From the NCBI GenBank assembly GCA_046294345.1, contig JBKBJT010000012.1, positions 23,000 through 86,999 on the forward strand: DNA of 64,000 bases. The letters are read 5' to 3'. The notes below the pieces were generated by a model. It saw nothing but the letters and a program-made list of their open reading frames with translations, was not told the DNA's origin and did not search any database. Of this stretch, positions 26,646-36,256 are shown one piece after another. Position 1 is the stretch's first letter, and every line of letters begins with the position of its first letter. Made by a program: the position numbers and the translations under genes. Source of the stretch: Ferrovibrio sp046294345. Lineage in GTDB: Bacteria; Pseudomonadota; Alphaproteobacteria; Ferrovibrionales; Ferrovibrionaceae.

Positions 26646-26691
26646 TTAGTATGACCATCAAACAATTACATAACAAAACGGAGGAAACACC

Positions 26692-27702
26692 ATGACTCGA
26701 CAAATGCCTCGCCTCGCCGGCGCTGCCCTTCTGGCGGCTGCCGGAATATTCGCCGCCGGCATGGCCAATGCCGCCGATATCACGCTGAAAGCCTCGCACC
26801 AGTTCCCTGGCGGCAAGGGCGATGTGCGCGATGAAATGGTGCAGATGATCGCCCGCGATGTCGCAAAGGCCAATGTTGGGCTGGACATCAAAGTCTATCC
26901 CGGCGCCAGCCTGGTGAAAGCCACCGAGCAGTGGAATGCCATGCTCAAGGGCCAGATCGACATCACGTCCTTCCCGCTGGACTATGCCTCCGGCCAGCAT
27001 CCGCAATTCGGCGCCACGCTGATGCCAGGCCTGGTCAAGAGCCATGACCATGCCAAACGCGTTAATGCCTCGCCCTTCATGCAGGACATCAAGAAGATCA
27101 TCAACGACGCCGGCGTCGTGGTGCTGGCCGATGCCTGGCTGGCGGGCGCCTTCGGATCGAAGAAGAACTGCATCCTTGAGCCGAACGATGCGAAGGGACT
27201 GAAGGTCCGTTCGGCTGGCGCAACATTCGCTGAGATGTGGGCTGGCGCCGGTGCCTCCATCGTTTCCATCCCGTCCAACGAAGTCTACAACGCCCTGCAG
27301 ACCGGCGTAGCTGAGGCCACCGACACGTCGTCGGGCAGCTTCGTTTCCTTCCGCCTGTATGAACAGGTGTCCTGCCTGACGGCGCCCGGCGACAATGCCC
27401 TGTGGTTCATGTACGAGCCGGTGCTGATGTCGAAGCGCAGCTTCGACAAGCTCAACGATGCCCAGAAGAAAGCCATCATGGAGGCCTCCAAGAAAGCCGA
27501 GGACTACTTCGCGGCAGAGTCAAAGAAGCTCGACGACCAGATGGTGGAGGCCTTCAAGAAGGCCAACGTCAAGGTCGTGACCATGACCGAAGAACAGGCG
27601 GCAAAGTGGCGCGAGGTGGCCAATAACAGCTCATACCGCACCTTCTCGGAAAAGGTTCCGGGCGGCAAAGCGCTGATCGTCAAAGCCCTGCAGGTGCGCT
27701 GA
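26692..27702 (+). CDS. TRAP transporter substrate-binding protein, DctP family
   Basis: A 336-residue periplasmic protein with a clear signal peptide (cleavage after AGMANA). LKASHQFPGG, then PGASLVKATEQW, then KGLKVRSAG with the conserved Arg that binds the ligand carboxylate, and SIPSNEVYNALQTGVAEATD are DctP hallmarks. It captures a carboxylic acid and hands it to the DctQ-DctM membrane pair encoded next. A good GGAGGA ribosome site precedes the ATG. The ligand is unknown; the linked acyl-CoA ligase suggests an aromatic or fatty carboxylate. Confidence 0.92.
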   Translation: MTRQMPRLAGAALLAAAGIFAAGMANAADITLKASHQFPGGKGDVRDEMVQMIARDVAKANVGLDIKVYPGASLVKATEQWNAMLKGQIDITSFPLDYASGQHPQFGATLMPGLVKSHDHAKRVNASPFMQDIKKIINDAGVVVLADAWLAGAFGSKKNCILEPNDAKGLKVRSAGATFAEMWAGAGASIVSIPSNEVYNALQTGVAEATDTSSGSFVSFRLYEQVSCLTAPGDNALWFMYEPVLMSKRSFDKLNDAQKKAIMEASKKAEDYFAAESKKLDDQMVEAFKKANVKVVTMTEEQAAKWREVANNSSYRTFSEKVPGGKALIVKALQVR

Positions 27703-27713
27703 GCCCGACCCAG

Positions 27714-28232
27714 ATGGATCGCTTCGTATCCTTGGTACGATTGCTGTCGCGGATCAGCGGGGTGGTTGCCATCCTGCTGATCCTGCTCAGCATCATTATC
27801 GTCTGTCAGATGATCTTCCAGCGCGCCGTGCTGCAGCAGTCGACGATCTGGCAGACTGAGTTCGTCATTTTCGCGCTCATATCGGCAACCTTCATCGGCG
27901 CCCCCTATGTTCTGCTGACCCGCGGCCATGTGAATGTCGACCTCATCCCCCTCATCGCCGGACACAGGATGCGGGTCGCCATGGCCTTGCTGGCTTCGAC
28001 GCTGGCCCTGAGCTTCTGCGCTGTGCTGTTCTGGAGTTCGATCTTCTGGTGGCATGAAGCCTTTGAAACCAATCGACTGACCAGTTCCATGTGGCGCGCG
28101 CGCGTCTGGATTCCCTATCTGTCCCTGCCGGTCGGCATGGGTCTGCTCTGTCTGCAATACATCGCCGATATCTGGGCCATCGCCGCCGGTCGCGACATGC
28201 CGTTCGGCCTCAAGCCCGAGGACCGCCTGTGA
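27714..28232 (+). CDS. TRAP transporter small permease, DctQ family
   Basis: A 172-residue membrane protein with four predicted helices, the first in LSRISGVVAILLILLSIIIV. The segment QSTIWQTEFVIFALISATFIGAPYVL is characteristic of DctQ, with the Trp-Glu pair typical of helix 2. It starts 11 bases after dctP and overlaps the next gene by GTGA (28229-28232). It forms the membrane complex with DctM. Confidence 0.9.
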   Translation: MDRFVSLVRLLSRISGVVAILLILLSIIIVCQMIFQRAVLQQSTIWQTEFVIFALISATFIGAPYVLLTRGHVNVDLIPLIAGHRMRVAMALLASTLALSFCAVLFWSSIFWWHEAFETNRLTSSMWRARVWIPYLSLPVGMGLLCLQYIADIWAIAAGRDMPFGLKPEDRL

Positions 28233-29539
28233 ATGAACTCCATCTCGGCGCACTGATCTGCGTCGTGGCTCTTGCCGTGCTTGCCACCGGCATTCCCATC
28301 GCCTTCGGCCTCGGTATCGTCTCCCTTGTTTTCCTGATCGCCTTGGAAGGCTGGGGCAGCATCGACTTCCTGGCCGACACCATCTTCGCCGGCCTGGACG
28401 ATTTCACCCTCGTCTCGATCCCGATGTTCGTCATCATGGGTGCGGCCGTCGCTTCATCCCGGGCGGGTGCCGACCTCTACGAGGTGCTGAACCGCTGGCT
28501 GAACCGCGTACCCGGTTCACTGGTGATCTCCAATATCGGGGCCTGCGCGCTGTTTTCCGCCCTCACCGGCTCCTCACCCGCCACCTGCGCCGCCATCGGC
28601 AAGATGGGCATTCCGGAAATGCGCAAGCGCGGCTATCCGGCTGACCTCGCCACCGGAGCGATTGCCGCCGGCGGCACGCTCGGCATCCTGATTCCGCCCA
28701 GCGTGACGATGATCCTGTATGGCATCGCCTCGGAAACCTCGATCGGCAAACTGTTCCTTGCCGGCGTCCTGCCGGGCCTGCTGCTAACGGCCCTGTTCAT
28801 GGCCTGGGCATTGTTCCTGAGTTGGTATCGCGGCGAGAAGCTGGCCGATTTCGGCCGGCGCTATTCGCTGGCGGAAAAAATTGAACTGCTGCCCCGCGTG
28901 ATACCGTTTGTCCTGGTCATCGTCGGTGTTGTCTATTCTCTATATGGCGGCATTGCCACACCATCCGAAGCGGCCGGCGTCGGCGCCATGCTGTGCCTGC
29001 TGATGGTCGTCGTCATCTATCGCGTGTGGAACCTGCATCAGCTATGGGAAATCCTGCGCGATGGCATGCGCGAATCCGGCATGCTGCTGATGATCATCGG
29101 TACGTCAATCCTGTTCAGCTACATGATGTCCAGCCTGTTCGTGACCCAGTCAATTGCGCAATGGATCGCGGAACTGGAGGTCAACCGCTGGATACTGTTG
29201 CTGTACATCAACATCCTGCTGCTCTTTGCCGGCTGTTTCCTGCCACCGGCGGCCATCATCCTGATGACCACGCCGATCCTGGCGCCGATCATCGCCAATG
29301 CCGGTTTCGATCCGGTCTGGTTTGGCGTCATCCTGACCATCAACATGGAGCTTGGCCTGATCACGCCGCCTGTTGGCCTCAACCTGTTCGTGATCAACGG
29401 TATCGCGCCGGATGTGCGCCTTCCCACCATCCTGAAAGGCGCGCTGCCATTCATGCTGTGCATGGTCGTCGCCATCATCCTGCTCTGCCTGTTCCCTGGC
29501 ATCGCCACCTGGCTGCCGGAAACCATGATGGGCAGATAA
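28229..29539 (+). CDS. TRAP transporter large permease, DctM family
   Basis: A 436-residue membrane protein of about 12 helices. DctM hallmarks are the N-terminal GIPIAFGLG, VSIPMFVIMG, SALTGSSPATCAAIGK, GGTLGILIPPS and, in the second half, LGLITPPVGLNLFVI. It is the sodium-coupled channel subunit of the TRAP system. The GTG start overlaps the dctQ stop; an MFS gene follows after 12 bases. Confidence 0.93.
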   Translation: MNELHLGALICVVALAVLATGIPIAFGLGIVSLVFLIALEGWGSIDFLADTIFAGLDDFTLVSIPMFVIMGAAVASSRAGADLYEVLNRWLNRVPGSLVISNIGACALFSALTGSSPATCAAIGKMGIPEMRKRGYPADLATGAIAAGGTLGILIPPSVTMILYGIASETSIGKLFLAGVLPGLLLTALFMAWALFLSWYRGEKLADFGRRYSLAEKIELLPRVIPFVLVIVGVVYSLYGGIATPSEAAGVGAMLCLLMVVVIYRVWNLHQLWEILRDGMRESGMLLMIIGTSILFSYMMSSLFVTQSIAQWIAELEVNRWILLLYINILLLFAGCFLPPAAIILMTTPILAPIIANAGFDPVWFGVILTINMELGLITPPVGLNLFVINGIAPDVRLPTILKGALPFMLCMVVAIILLCLFPGIATWLPETMMGR

Positions 29540-29551
29540 AGCCGTGGTGCG

Positions 29552-30784
29552 ATGATGCCGATCGCCTGGCGCATCCTGTTCTGCGCCTGCCTGACTTACA
29601 TCATCAGTCAGTTCTACCGATCCGCCAATGCGGTGATCGGTCCCGACCTGATGACCGAGCTGAGTCTCACGCCGGAGGATCTGGGCATCCTGACCGGAGC
29701 CTTCTTCCTCACCTTCTCGATCAGTCAGCTGCCGGTTGGCATAGCCCTGGATCGCTGGGGGCCACGCCGCACCATCATCGTCACCCTGGTGATCGCCTTC
29801 CTTGGTGCCCTGGCCTTCGCCCATGGCCGTAATCTCACCGAACTCAGCCTGGCCCGCGTTGTGCTCGGTTTCGGCTGCGCCGCTTTGCTGACCGGTCCCA
29901 TGGTGCTGTTCTCGCGCTGGTTCAGCCCGGAGAAGTTCGCTCAGATGTCGGGTATTCTGATCGCCGTGGGCAATCTGGGCGTGATCGCCTCGACCGCGCC
30001 GCTGGCCTGGTTCACCGCGGCTTTCGGCTGGCGCGCGGCATTCTATGTCACCGCAGCGATGACCCTGGCCCTGCTGGCGCTATCCTTCTGGGCCATTCAC
30101 GACCACCCGGACCCGACCAAGGCACGTCCGGGCGCCGGCGAATCCCTGGGACAGGCCCTGCGCGGGGTGGCGACGGTGATGAAGCATCCGGCATTCCCGC
30201 ACCTCTTCGTCATCATCTTCACGGCCTATGCCACCTTCATCACCATCCTGGGACTCTGGGCGGGGCCTTACCTGCATGACGTCCACGGCATGGATGCCAA
30301 GGCGCGCGGCAATGTCCTGATCTTCATGGCGGCTGGCGCGGCCGGCGGCTATTTCATCTGGGGTCCGCTCGACCGCGTGTTCAACACGCGCAAATGGCTG
30401 CTTGCAGCCGGCCTCGGCGCGCAGATCCTGTGCCTGCTGGTTTTGGTTCTCATCCCGGGTTTAAGCGTTGCCGTGATCACCATCCTGTTCACCGTGATGG
30501 GGGTCATGAATGGCTGCGTGGTGATGATCTTTGCCCATGCCCGCTCGGTCTTTCCGGCAGAACTGGCGGGACGCGGCATCACCACCCTGAATATAGGCAC
30601 CATGGGCGGCGGCGCCTTCCAGCAGATCCTGACCGGCTACCTCATGGGCTGGCTGGCCCCGAAAGGCACCCAGGCTGGCGAACTGGATTATCGCATCCTG
30701 TTCGGTGTACAGACTATCCTGTTGCTCACCGCGCTGCTGTTCTATCTGCGCACACCGGACGCCAAACCCCACCAGATTGCCTGA
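29552..30784 (+). CDS. MFS transporter
   Basis: A 410-residue major facilitator protein with 12 predicted helices. It opens with YIISQFYRSANAVIGPDL, a form common in MFS carriers of small organic acids or nitrate, and has the loop 2-3 motif DRWGPRRT and motif FGCAALLTGP. It lies between the TRAP genes and an acyl-CoA ligase in one tightly spaced unit (gaps of 12 and 5 bases), so it should carry the same substrate, a breakdown product, or export an intermediate. Substrate unknown. Confidence 0.85.
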   Translation: MMPIAWRILFCACLTYIISQFYRSANAVIGPDLMTELSLTPEDLGILTGAFFLTFSISQLPVGIALDRWGPRRTIIVTLVIAFLGALAFAHGRNLTELSLARVVLGFGCAALLTGPMVLFSRWFSPEKFAQMSGILIAVGNLGVIASTAPLAWFTAAFGWRAAFYVTAAMTLALLALSFWAIHDHPDPTKARPGAGESLGQALRGVATVMKHPAFPHLFVIIFTAYATFITILGLWAGPYLHDVHGMDAKARGNVLIFMAAGAAGGYFIWGPLDRVFNTRKWLLAAGLGAQILCLLVLVLIPGLSVAVITILFTVMGVMNGCVVMIFAHARSVFPAELAGRGITTLNIGTMGGGAFQQILTGYLMGWLAPKGTQAGELDYRILFGVQTILLLTALLFYLRTPDAKPHQIA

Positions 30785-30789
30785 TTATC

Positions 30790-32301
30790 ATGACCGAACC
30801 CGTCAGCCCCCGCTTCAACATCGCCCGCTACTGCCTGGCCGAGAATGCAAGGCTGCGGCCGGATAAGACGGCGATGATCCTGGTCGGCGAGAACGGCGAA
30901 TTCCGCATGACCTTCGGCGAGGTCGATCTGGCCGTGCGTCGGCTGGCCGCCGGCCTGCAGAGCCTGGGGCTGGCACCCGGCAGCCGCATCATGATCCGCA
31001 TGGCCAACGATGCCGATTACGCGCTGACCTATTTCGCCACCATGGCTGCGGGCTTTGTCGCCCTGCCCTCCAGCGCCCAGCTCACACCGGCCGAAGCCGC
31101 CTACCTGCTGGAGAATTCCGGTGCCGCCGTCGTGGCGGCCAGCGCCGAACTGGCCCGCGACCTGACGCTGCCGCACGATGTGATCCTGCTCGATCCGGCC
31201 CGGTTGGCGACGTTGAAACAATTCGCGCCACTGCCCGAATATGCCAATACGGCGGCCAACGATCCGGCCTATCTGGTCTATACCTCGGGCACGACCGGCA
31301 AACCGAAGGGCGTGCTGCATGCTCATCGCGCCGCCTGGGGCCGCCGCCCCATGCATCAGGGCTGGCTGGGCCTGAGCGAAAGCGATGTGATGCTGCATGC
31401 CGGCGCCTTCAACTGGACCTACACGCTGGGTGTCGGCCTGGTCGATCCCTGGGGCGTTGGCGCCACCACCGTGTTGTATAACGGCCATCGCGACATCCAG
31501 GTCTGGCCACGGCTGCTGGAAAAATATCGCGCCACCATGTTCGCCGCTGTGCCGACGCTGTATCGCCAGATCCTGAAATACTGCGATCTGGGCGCGTATG
31601 ACCTGTCGGCTTTCCGCCATGGCGTCACCGCCGGCGAGGCCCTGCCGCCGGCCCTGCTGGATGAATGGCAGACGCGCACCGGCAAGCCGCTCTACGAGGC
31701 GCTCGGCATGTCCGAGATTTCCACCTACATCTCCACCGGTCCGGGCATGACGATCAAGCCGGGCAGCCCCGGCAGGCCGCAACCGGGCAGGCGCGTCGCG
31801 ATCCTTGATCCCGATACATCCGCTGTTCTTCCCCAGGGTGCCACGGGCCTTCTGGCCGTGCATCGCTCGGAGTCATCGCTGATGCTGGGTTATTGGCATC
31901 GGCCGGAGGAAGAGGCCCTGGTCTATCGCGGCGAATGGTTCTGCGGCGGTGATCTGGCCAGCATCGATGAAGACGGCTATGTCTGGCATCACGGTCGCAA
32001 CGACGACGTGATGAATGCCATGGGCTATCGCGTCTCGCCCGTGGAGGTCGAGATGGCTATCGCCGAACATCCCGCCGTGGCGGAAGTCGCCGTCACCGAA
32101 CTGCGCGTGCGCAGCGACGTTTCCGTGATCGGAGCTTTCATCGTGCTGCGCGAGGGTCAATCGCCCAGCCACGACGAACTGGCCGCCTTCGCCGAACAGC
32201 GCCTGGCCGCCTACAAATGCCCCCGCGAGTGGCGTTTCGTCGCCAGCCTGCCACGCACGGCAAACGGCAAGGTGCAGCGGAAAAAACTGGCCGATACCTG
32301 A
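30790..32301 (+). CDS. AMP-forming acyl-CoA synthetase, benzoate-CoA ligase-like
   Basis: A 503-residue adenylate-forming enzyme. The P-loop is YTSGTTGKPKG (near 160), the core motif YEALGMSEIS, then FCGGDLASIDEDGYVWHHGRNDD with the hinge, and the catalytic Lys in NGKVQRKK at the C terminus. The overall size and the AHRAAWGRRP and NWTYTLGVGL segments resemble benzoate/2-aminobenzoate-CoA ligases more than long-chain fatty acyl-CoA synthetases, but the acid is not certain. It ends the transporter cassette and would trap the imported acid as a CoA thioester. It converges on the KefB-like gene with a 4-base gap. Confidence 0.87.
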   Translation: MTEPVSPRFNIARYCLAENARLRPDKTAMILVGENGEFRMTFGEVDLAVRRLAAGLQSLGLAPGSRIMIRMANDADYALTYFATMAAGFVALPSSAQLTPAEAAYLLENSGAAVVAASAELARDLTLPHDVILLDPARLATLKQFAPLPEYANTAANDPAYLVYTSGTTGKPKGVLHAHRAAWGRRPMHQGWLGLSESDVMLHAGAFNWTYTLGVGLVDPWGVGATTVLYNGHRDIQVWPRLLEKYRATMFAAVPTLYRQILKYCDLGAYDLSAFRHGVTAGEALPPALLDEWQTRTGKPLYEALGMSEISTYISTGPGMTIKPGSPGRPQPGRRVAILDPDTSAVLPQGATGLLAVHRSESSLMLGYWHRPEEEALVYRGEWFCGGDLASIDEDGYVWHHGRNDDVMNAMGYRVSPVEVEMAIAEHPAVAEVAVTELRVRSDVSVIGAFIVLREGQSPSHDELAAFAEQRLAAYKCPREWRFVASLPRTANGKVQRKKLADT

Positions 32302-32305
32302 GGCT

Positions 32306-34114
32306 TCAGTCCCAGCCCAGACCGCGGACTTCCTGCTGGGCCTTTTCGTCGGCTTCCAGATTCTGCTGCAACCGAGCGCGCGCCTGCTGCTGCAGAGTGA
32401 TGCGCTTGTCCATATCCTCGTCCCAATGGGCATGGATCTGCTTCAGCAGTTCCTCGTTATGCTGCCGGAAGGTCAGGGTCTTCTTGCGGGCGGCATAGGC
32501 CGGCTGCCCCAGAGCTTTCAGCGTCTCTTCGCCAAGCCGCAATGCCGAATGGAAGGTTTCGCGCTCGATCACGGGGATGTCGCGGTTCATCAGCTCCACC
32601 GCATGCGGCAGGTCGCGGGCGCGCGCTATGATCTTGAGATGCGGAAAATGCTGCCTGGCCAGATCGGCCAGAGCGAGCGAAGCTTCCTGACTGTCTACCG
32701 CGATCACCAGCACCCTCGCCTTGGCCGCACCCGCTGCTTCCAGCAGGTCGATCCGCGTGGCATCGCCATAGAACACCTTGAAGCCGAAGCGGCGCAGCGT
32801 ATCGATGATTTCTGGGTCATGGTCCAGCACCGTGACGCCGATCCTGTTGGCATACAGCAGGCGGACCACGATCTGCCCGAACCGGCCGAAGCCGGCTACG
32901 ATCACGGGGTTGCCTTCATCCTCCGGCACGTCATGGGCTCGTGTCTCGACGCGTGAGAAGCGCGGTTCGATTAGGCGGTCATTCACCACGACGAGCAACG
33001 GTGCCGTCGCCATCGACAATGCGACCACCACGGTCAGCAGCGCCACGGTCTCGGGGTCCATCACGCCGACACTTGCCGCGCTGCCAAACAGAACAAAAGC
33101 AAATTCACCGCCCTGGGCCAGCAGGAATGCGAACAGCGCGATCTGGCTTCCGGGCAGGCGGGCGATGCGGGCCACGGTCAGAAGGATTGCGGCCTTGATC
33201 GCCAGCAACGCCGCCACCAGCCCCAGGACTTTGCCCGGTTCGCTGAACAACAGTCCGAAGTCGACCGACATGCCGACTGCCGTGAAGAACAGCCCGAGCA
33301 GGAGCCCCTTGAACGGCTCGATATCGCTTTCAAGCTCGTGCCGATATTCTGACTCTGCCAGCAGCACGCCTGCCAGGAATGTGCCCAGCGCCATCGACAG
33401 ACCGGCCAGCTGCATCAGCAGCGCGATGCCCATCACCAGCAGCAGCGCCACGGCGGTAAAGATTTCGCGCAAGCCGGTAGCGGCAATCAGGCGGAAGACC
33501 GGCCGGGTCAGGAATCGACCGCCGAAGATAACGATTGCCACCGCCGCCACCGCCTTCAGGGCTCCGATCCAGCCGGCCTCGCCGCTTCCCTCCAGTGCGG
33601 CCACCCCGCCCAGCAGGGGCAGCAGCGCCAGCATGGGGATTACGGCGATGTCCTGGAACAGCAGGATGGAAAAGGCCGAGCGTCCGCCCGGAGTGCCAAG
33701 CAGGCTGCGTTCTGTGAGCGGCTGCAGGGCAATGGCGGTGGACGACAGCGACAGGCCAAGGCCCGCGGCCAGTGCCATCTGCCACGGCCAGCCCAGCGCC
33801 AATCCCAGTGCGGTGAGCGCAAGCGTACACCCGGCGACCTGTCCTCCGCCCAGGCCCAGGATCGGCCAGCGCATCTGCCACAGGCGACGCGGATTCAGTT
33901 CCAGCCCGATCACAAACAGCAGCAGGACAATGCCGAATTCGGAAAAATGCAGAATTGCATCCACGTCGGTGATCAGCTTGAGGCCCCAGGGACCAACCAC
34001 GATACCGGCGATCAGGTAACCCAGAACCGACCCCAGCCCGAGCCTCTTGGCGATCGGCACCGCGATGACCGCGGCGGCCAGATAGATCACGGCATTCAGC
34101 AGCAGCCCGTCCAT
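32306..34114 (-). CDS. Cation:proton antiporter, KefB/KefC type
   Basis: A 602-residue CPA2 protein: about 12 membrane helices (1-380) and a cytosolic RCK/TrkA-N nucleotide-binding domain (VIVAGFGRFGQ near 400, then DHDPEIIDTLRRFGFKVFYGD). SFLxQDxAV-type LLFQDIAVIPM and GLELNPRRLW are typical. In E. coli, KefB/C are held shut by glutathione and opened by its adducts, protecting against electrophiles. A KefG-like gene lies 7 bases upstream in the same operon, supporting this role. Confidence 0.92.
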   Translation of the reverse strand: MDGLLLNAVIYLAAAVIAVPIAKRLGLGSVLGYLIAGIVVGPWGLKLITDVDAILHFSEFGIVLLLFVIGLELNPRRLWQMRWPILGLGGGQVAGCTLALTALGLALGWPWQMALAAGLGLSLSSTAIALQPLTERSLLGTPGGRSAFSILLFQDIAVIPMLALLPLLGGVAALEGSGEAGWIGALKAVAAVAIVIFGGRFLTRPVFRLIAATGLREIFTAVALLLVMGIALLMQLAGLSMALGTFLAGVLLAESEYRHELESDIEPFKGLLLGLFFTAVGMSVDFGLLFSEPGKVLGLVAALLAIKAAILLTVARIARLPGSQIALFAFLLAQGGEFAFVLFGSAASVGVMDPETVALLTVVVALSMATAPLLVVVNDRLIEPRFSRVETRAHDVPEDEGNPVIVAGFGRFGQIVVRLLYANRIGVTVLDHDPEIIDTLRRFGFKVFYGDATRIDLLEAAGAAKARVLVIAVDSQEASLALADLARQHFPHLKIIARARDLPHAVELMNRDIPVIERETFHSALRLGEETLKALGQPAYAARKKTLTFRQHNEELLKQIHAHWDEDMDKRITLQQQARARLQQNLEADEKAQQEVRGLGWD

Positions 34115-34121
34115 GATCCCT

Positions 34122-34733
34122 TCACCTGTCGCAGGCCGGCACCGCCGGCTGGTCGCAGCCGGCGCCGCGACCGGGATGCGGGTAGTCGTTCAGCCATTGC
34201 CGATAGGCTGCCGCATGGGCGGCAATATCCTCCGCCGATCTCAGGCGTGCACCCTGAAACAGGAAAGGCCTGCCATAGGTCATGCCGCACAGGATTGCCG
34301 TGCGTTCGAAAGGCTTCAGCAAATCCGCCATGGTCAAGCCATTATAGCCGTCCGGCTGGTAGGCATGGCCGGGACCGCCGGTGGATACTGCCTGCACCAT
34401 TTCCTTGCCGCGCAGCCTGGTGCCGCCTGTGCCATAGGCCCAGCCGTATTCCAGCACGCTGTCCATCCATTCCTTCAGCAGCGATGGACAGGAATACCAA
34501 TATAGCGGGTGCTGCATGACAATCACGTCGTGCGCTTCAAGAAGAGCCTGCTCCCGCCTCACGTCAATGTGGAAGTCGGGATAGGTCTCATACAGGTCAT
34601 GCAACGTCACATGCGGCAGGTCGCGAACAGCTCCCACCATCACCACATTGATCCGCGAGTGCCGCGGATAAGGGTGCGCGAACAGCACCAGGACTTTCGG
34701 TGTTTCCCCGTTCCTGCTCTTCGTCACACCCAC
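34122..34733 (-). CDS. KefF/KefG-like NAD(P)H oxidoreductase
   Basis: A 203-residue flavodoxin-fold protein of the DT-diaphorase / KefG family. The N-terminal VLVLFAHPYPRHSRIN binds the flavin phosphate, QHPLYWYSCPSLLKEWMD and STGGPGHAY are family motifs. KefF/KefG bind and activate Kef potassium channels and reduce quinones. The GTG start at 34733 has GGAG six bases upstream. The C-terminal tail (GRGAGCDQPAVPACDR) is extra to the fold. It sits between an SDR gene (15 bases upstream) and the KefB-like gene. Confidence 0.9.
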   Translation of the reverse strand: MGVTKSRNGETPKVLVLFAHPYPRHSRINVVMVGAVRDLPHVTLHDLYETYPDFHIDVRREQALLEAHDVIVMQHPLYWYSCPSLLKEWMDSVLEYGWAYGTGGTRLRGKEMVQAVSTGGPGHAYQPDGYNGLTMADLLKPFERTAILCGMTYGRPFLFQGARLRSAEDIAAHAAAYRQWLNDYPHPGRGAGCDQPAVPACDR

Positions 34734-34748
34734 ACCCTTCTCCCCCCA

Positions 34749-35510
34749 TCACATCACGGCCAGTCCGTCATCGGCAGCGATGACGGCGCCGTTGATGAAC
34801 CGCGCCTCGTCGGACGCCAGGAGCAGCAGCAGGCCGTCGAGGTCCTTGGGTTCGCCGACCCGGCGGCGCGGCAGCATTTCGACCAGTTTCTGGCCACCGG
34901 GCGTGCCCCAGTATTCGCGGTTGATCTCGGTTTCTATGTAGCCGGGGCAGATCGCATTGGTATTGATGCCGTAACGCGCCCATTCCAGGGCCATCGCCTT
35001 GGTCATCTGCACGACTGCTGCCTTCGACATGCAGTAGACCGATAGCTGGCTCAGCACGCGCAGGCCGGCCACCGAGGCGATGTTGATGATGCGACCGGAC
35101 TTCTTCTTCGCGATCATGTCCTTAGCTGCCGCCTGGGCCACGAAAAAGGCCCCCTTGGCATTGGTGTTCATGGCGAAATCGAAATCCTCGGGCGTCACGT
35201 CAACGATGCGGGCCTGTTTGTTCACGCCGGAATTGTTGATCAGGATATCGACGCCGCCGAGCTGTTTTTCGATTTCGGCAAAGGCAGCCTGGATGTTGGC
35301 ATAATCGTTCACGTCCAGCTTCACAGTGATGGCCTGACCGCCAGCCGCCGTAATCTTGCCGGCCAAGTCGGCGAGCCGGTCGGTCCGGCGCGCGGCCAGC
35401 GCAACGCTTGCTCCGGCGTTGCTGAGGATTTCGGCGAACCGTTCGCCCAGTCCGCTGCTCGCCCCGGTTACCACCGCCACCTTGCCCTTCAGATTCACGC
35501 CCTGGCTCAT
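34749..35510 (-). CDS. Short-chain dehydrogenase/reductase
   Basis: A 253-residue classical SDR. TGASSGLG (15-22) binds the cofactor, INNSG follows strand 4, and Ser146, Tyr159 and Lys163 make the catalytic set. The Arg41-Arg42 after strand 2 suggest NADP preference. The substrate is unknown; the sequence is closest in feel to 3-hydroxyacyl or acetoacetyl-CoA reductase-like SDRs. ATG 35510 has GGAGGAAT upstream. It heads the three-gene unit with the KefG- and KefB-like genes. Confidence 0.9.
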   Translation of the reverse strand: MSQGVNLKGKVAVVTGASSGLGERFAEILSNAGASVALAARRTDRLADLAGKITAAGGQAITVKLDVNDYANIQAAFAEIEKQLGGVDILINNSGVNKQARIVDVTPEDFDFAMNTNAKGAFFVAQAAAKDMIAKKKSGRIINIASVAGLRVLSQLSVYCMSKAAVVQMTKAMALEWARYGINTNAICPGYIETEINREYWGTPGGQKLVEMLPRRRVGEPKDLDGLLLLLASDEARFINGAVIAADDGLAVM

Positions 35511-35606
35511 TGATTCCTCCAGATTTTCTGCTGCTTCATGGTCGGCTTTCGCTGCCACGGGGTCAAGGGACTGGCCGGATCGAGGGGACTGCGCTACCCT
35601 TACGGC

Positions 35607-36254
35607 ATGCGCATCGAAATCGTCTCCGACGTCATCTGCCCCTGGTGCTTCATCGGCAAGCGCCGCCTGGAACAGGCCATGGCCCAACGCCCCGATATCG
35701 AGTTCGAGATCGGCTGGCGGCCGTTCCAGCTCAACCCGGACATGCCCCGCGAAGGTGCCGACCGGAAAAGCTATCTGGAGGCCAAGTTCGGCGGCCCGGC
35801 CCGGGCGAAGGAAATCTATGCCCGCGTCGCCGCAGAGGGGGCCAAGGAAAACATTGCCTTCGATTTTGAAGGCATCAAACGCACACCCAATACCCTGGCC
35901 GCCCACAGCACCCTGCGCTGGGCCCTTTCGGCTGGCGTGCAGAATGCCCTGAAGGAGCGTTTATTCCGGCTGTATTTCCTGGAAGGCCAGGATATCGGCG
36001 ACCACCAGGTGCTGGCCAATGCCGCCGCCGCCGAAGGGATGGACGGCGCGCTGGTAAAGACACTCCTCGACGAAGGCCGGGACGCCGATGTGATCGAAGA
36101 CGAAGATCGCATGGCGCGTGAACTCGGCATCACCGGTGTGCCCTTTTTCATCTTTGAACGCCGCTATGGCGTGCCGGGCGCGCAGACGCCCGACGTACTG
36201 CTGCAGGTGATCGACAAGATCGCCACCGAACCGCCGGAAGTTAATCAGGATTGA
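35607..36254 (+). CDS. DsbA family oxidoreductase, FrnE-like
   Basis: A 215-residue thioredoxin-fold protein with a helical insert. Cys11 and Cys14 in VICPWCFIG are the redox pair; GWRPFQLNPDMP and the cis-Pro loop TGVPFFIF near 170 are FrnE hallmarks. No signal peptide, so it works in the cytosol; FrnE proteins act as disulfide isomerases in stress or in polyketide clusters. I chose ATG 35607 over an in-frame start at 35538. The stop is 2 bases before the ATG of the PAS protein gene. Confidence 0.9.
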   Translation: MRIEIVSDVICPWCFIGKRRLEQAMAQRPDIEFEIGWRPFQLNPDMPREGADRKSYLEAKFGGPARAKEIYARVAAEGAKENIAFDFEGIKRTPNTLAAHSTLRWALSAGVQNALKERLFRLYFLEGQDIGDHQVLANAAAAEGMDGALVKTLLDEGRDADVIEDEDRMARELGITGVPFFIFERRYGVPGAQTPDVLLQVIDKIATEPPEVNQD

Positions 36255-36256
36255 TC

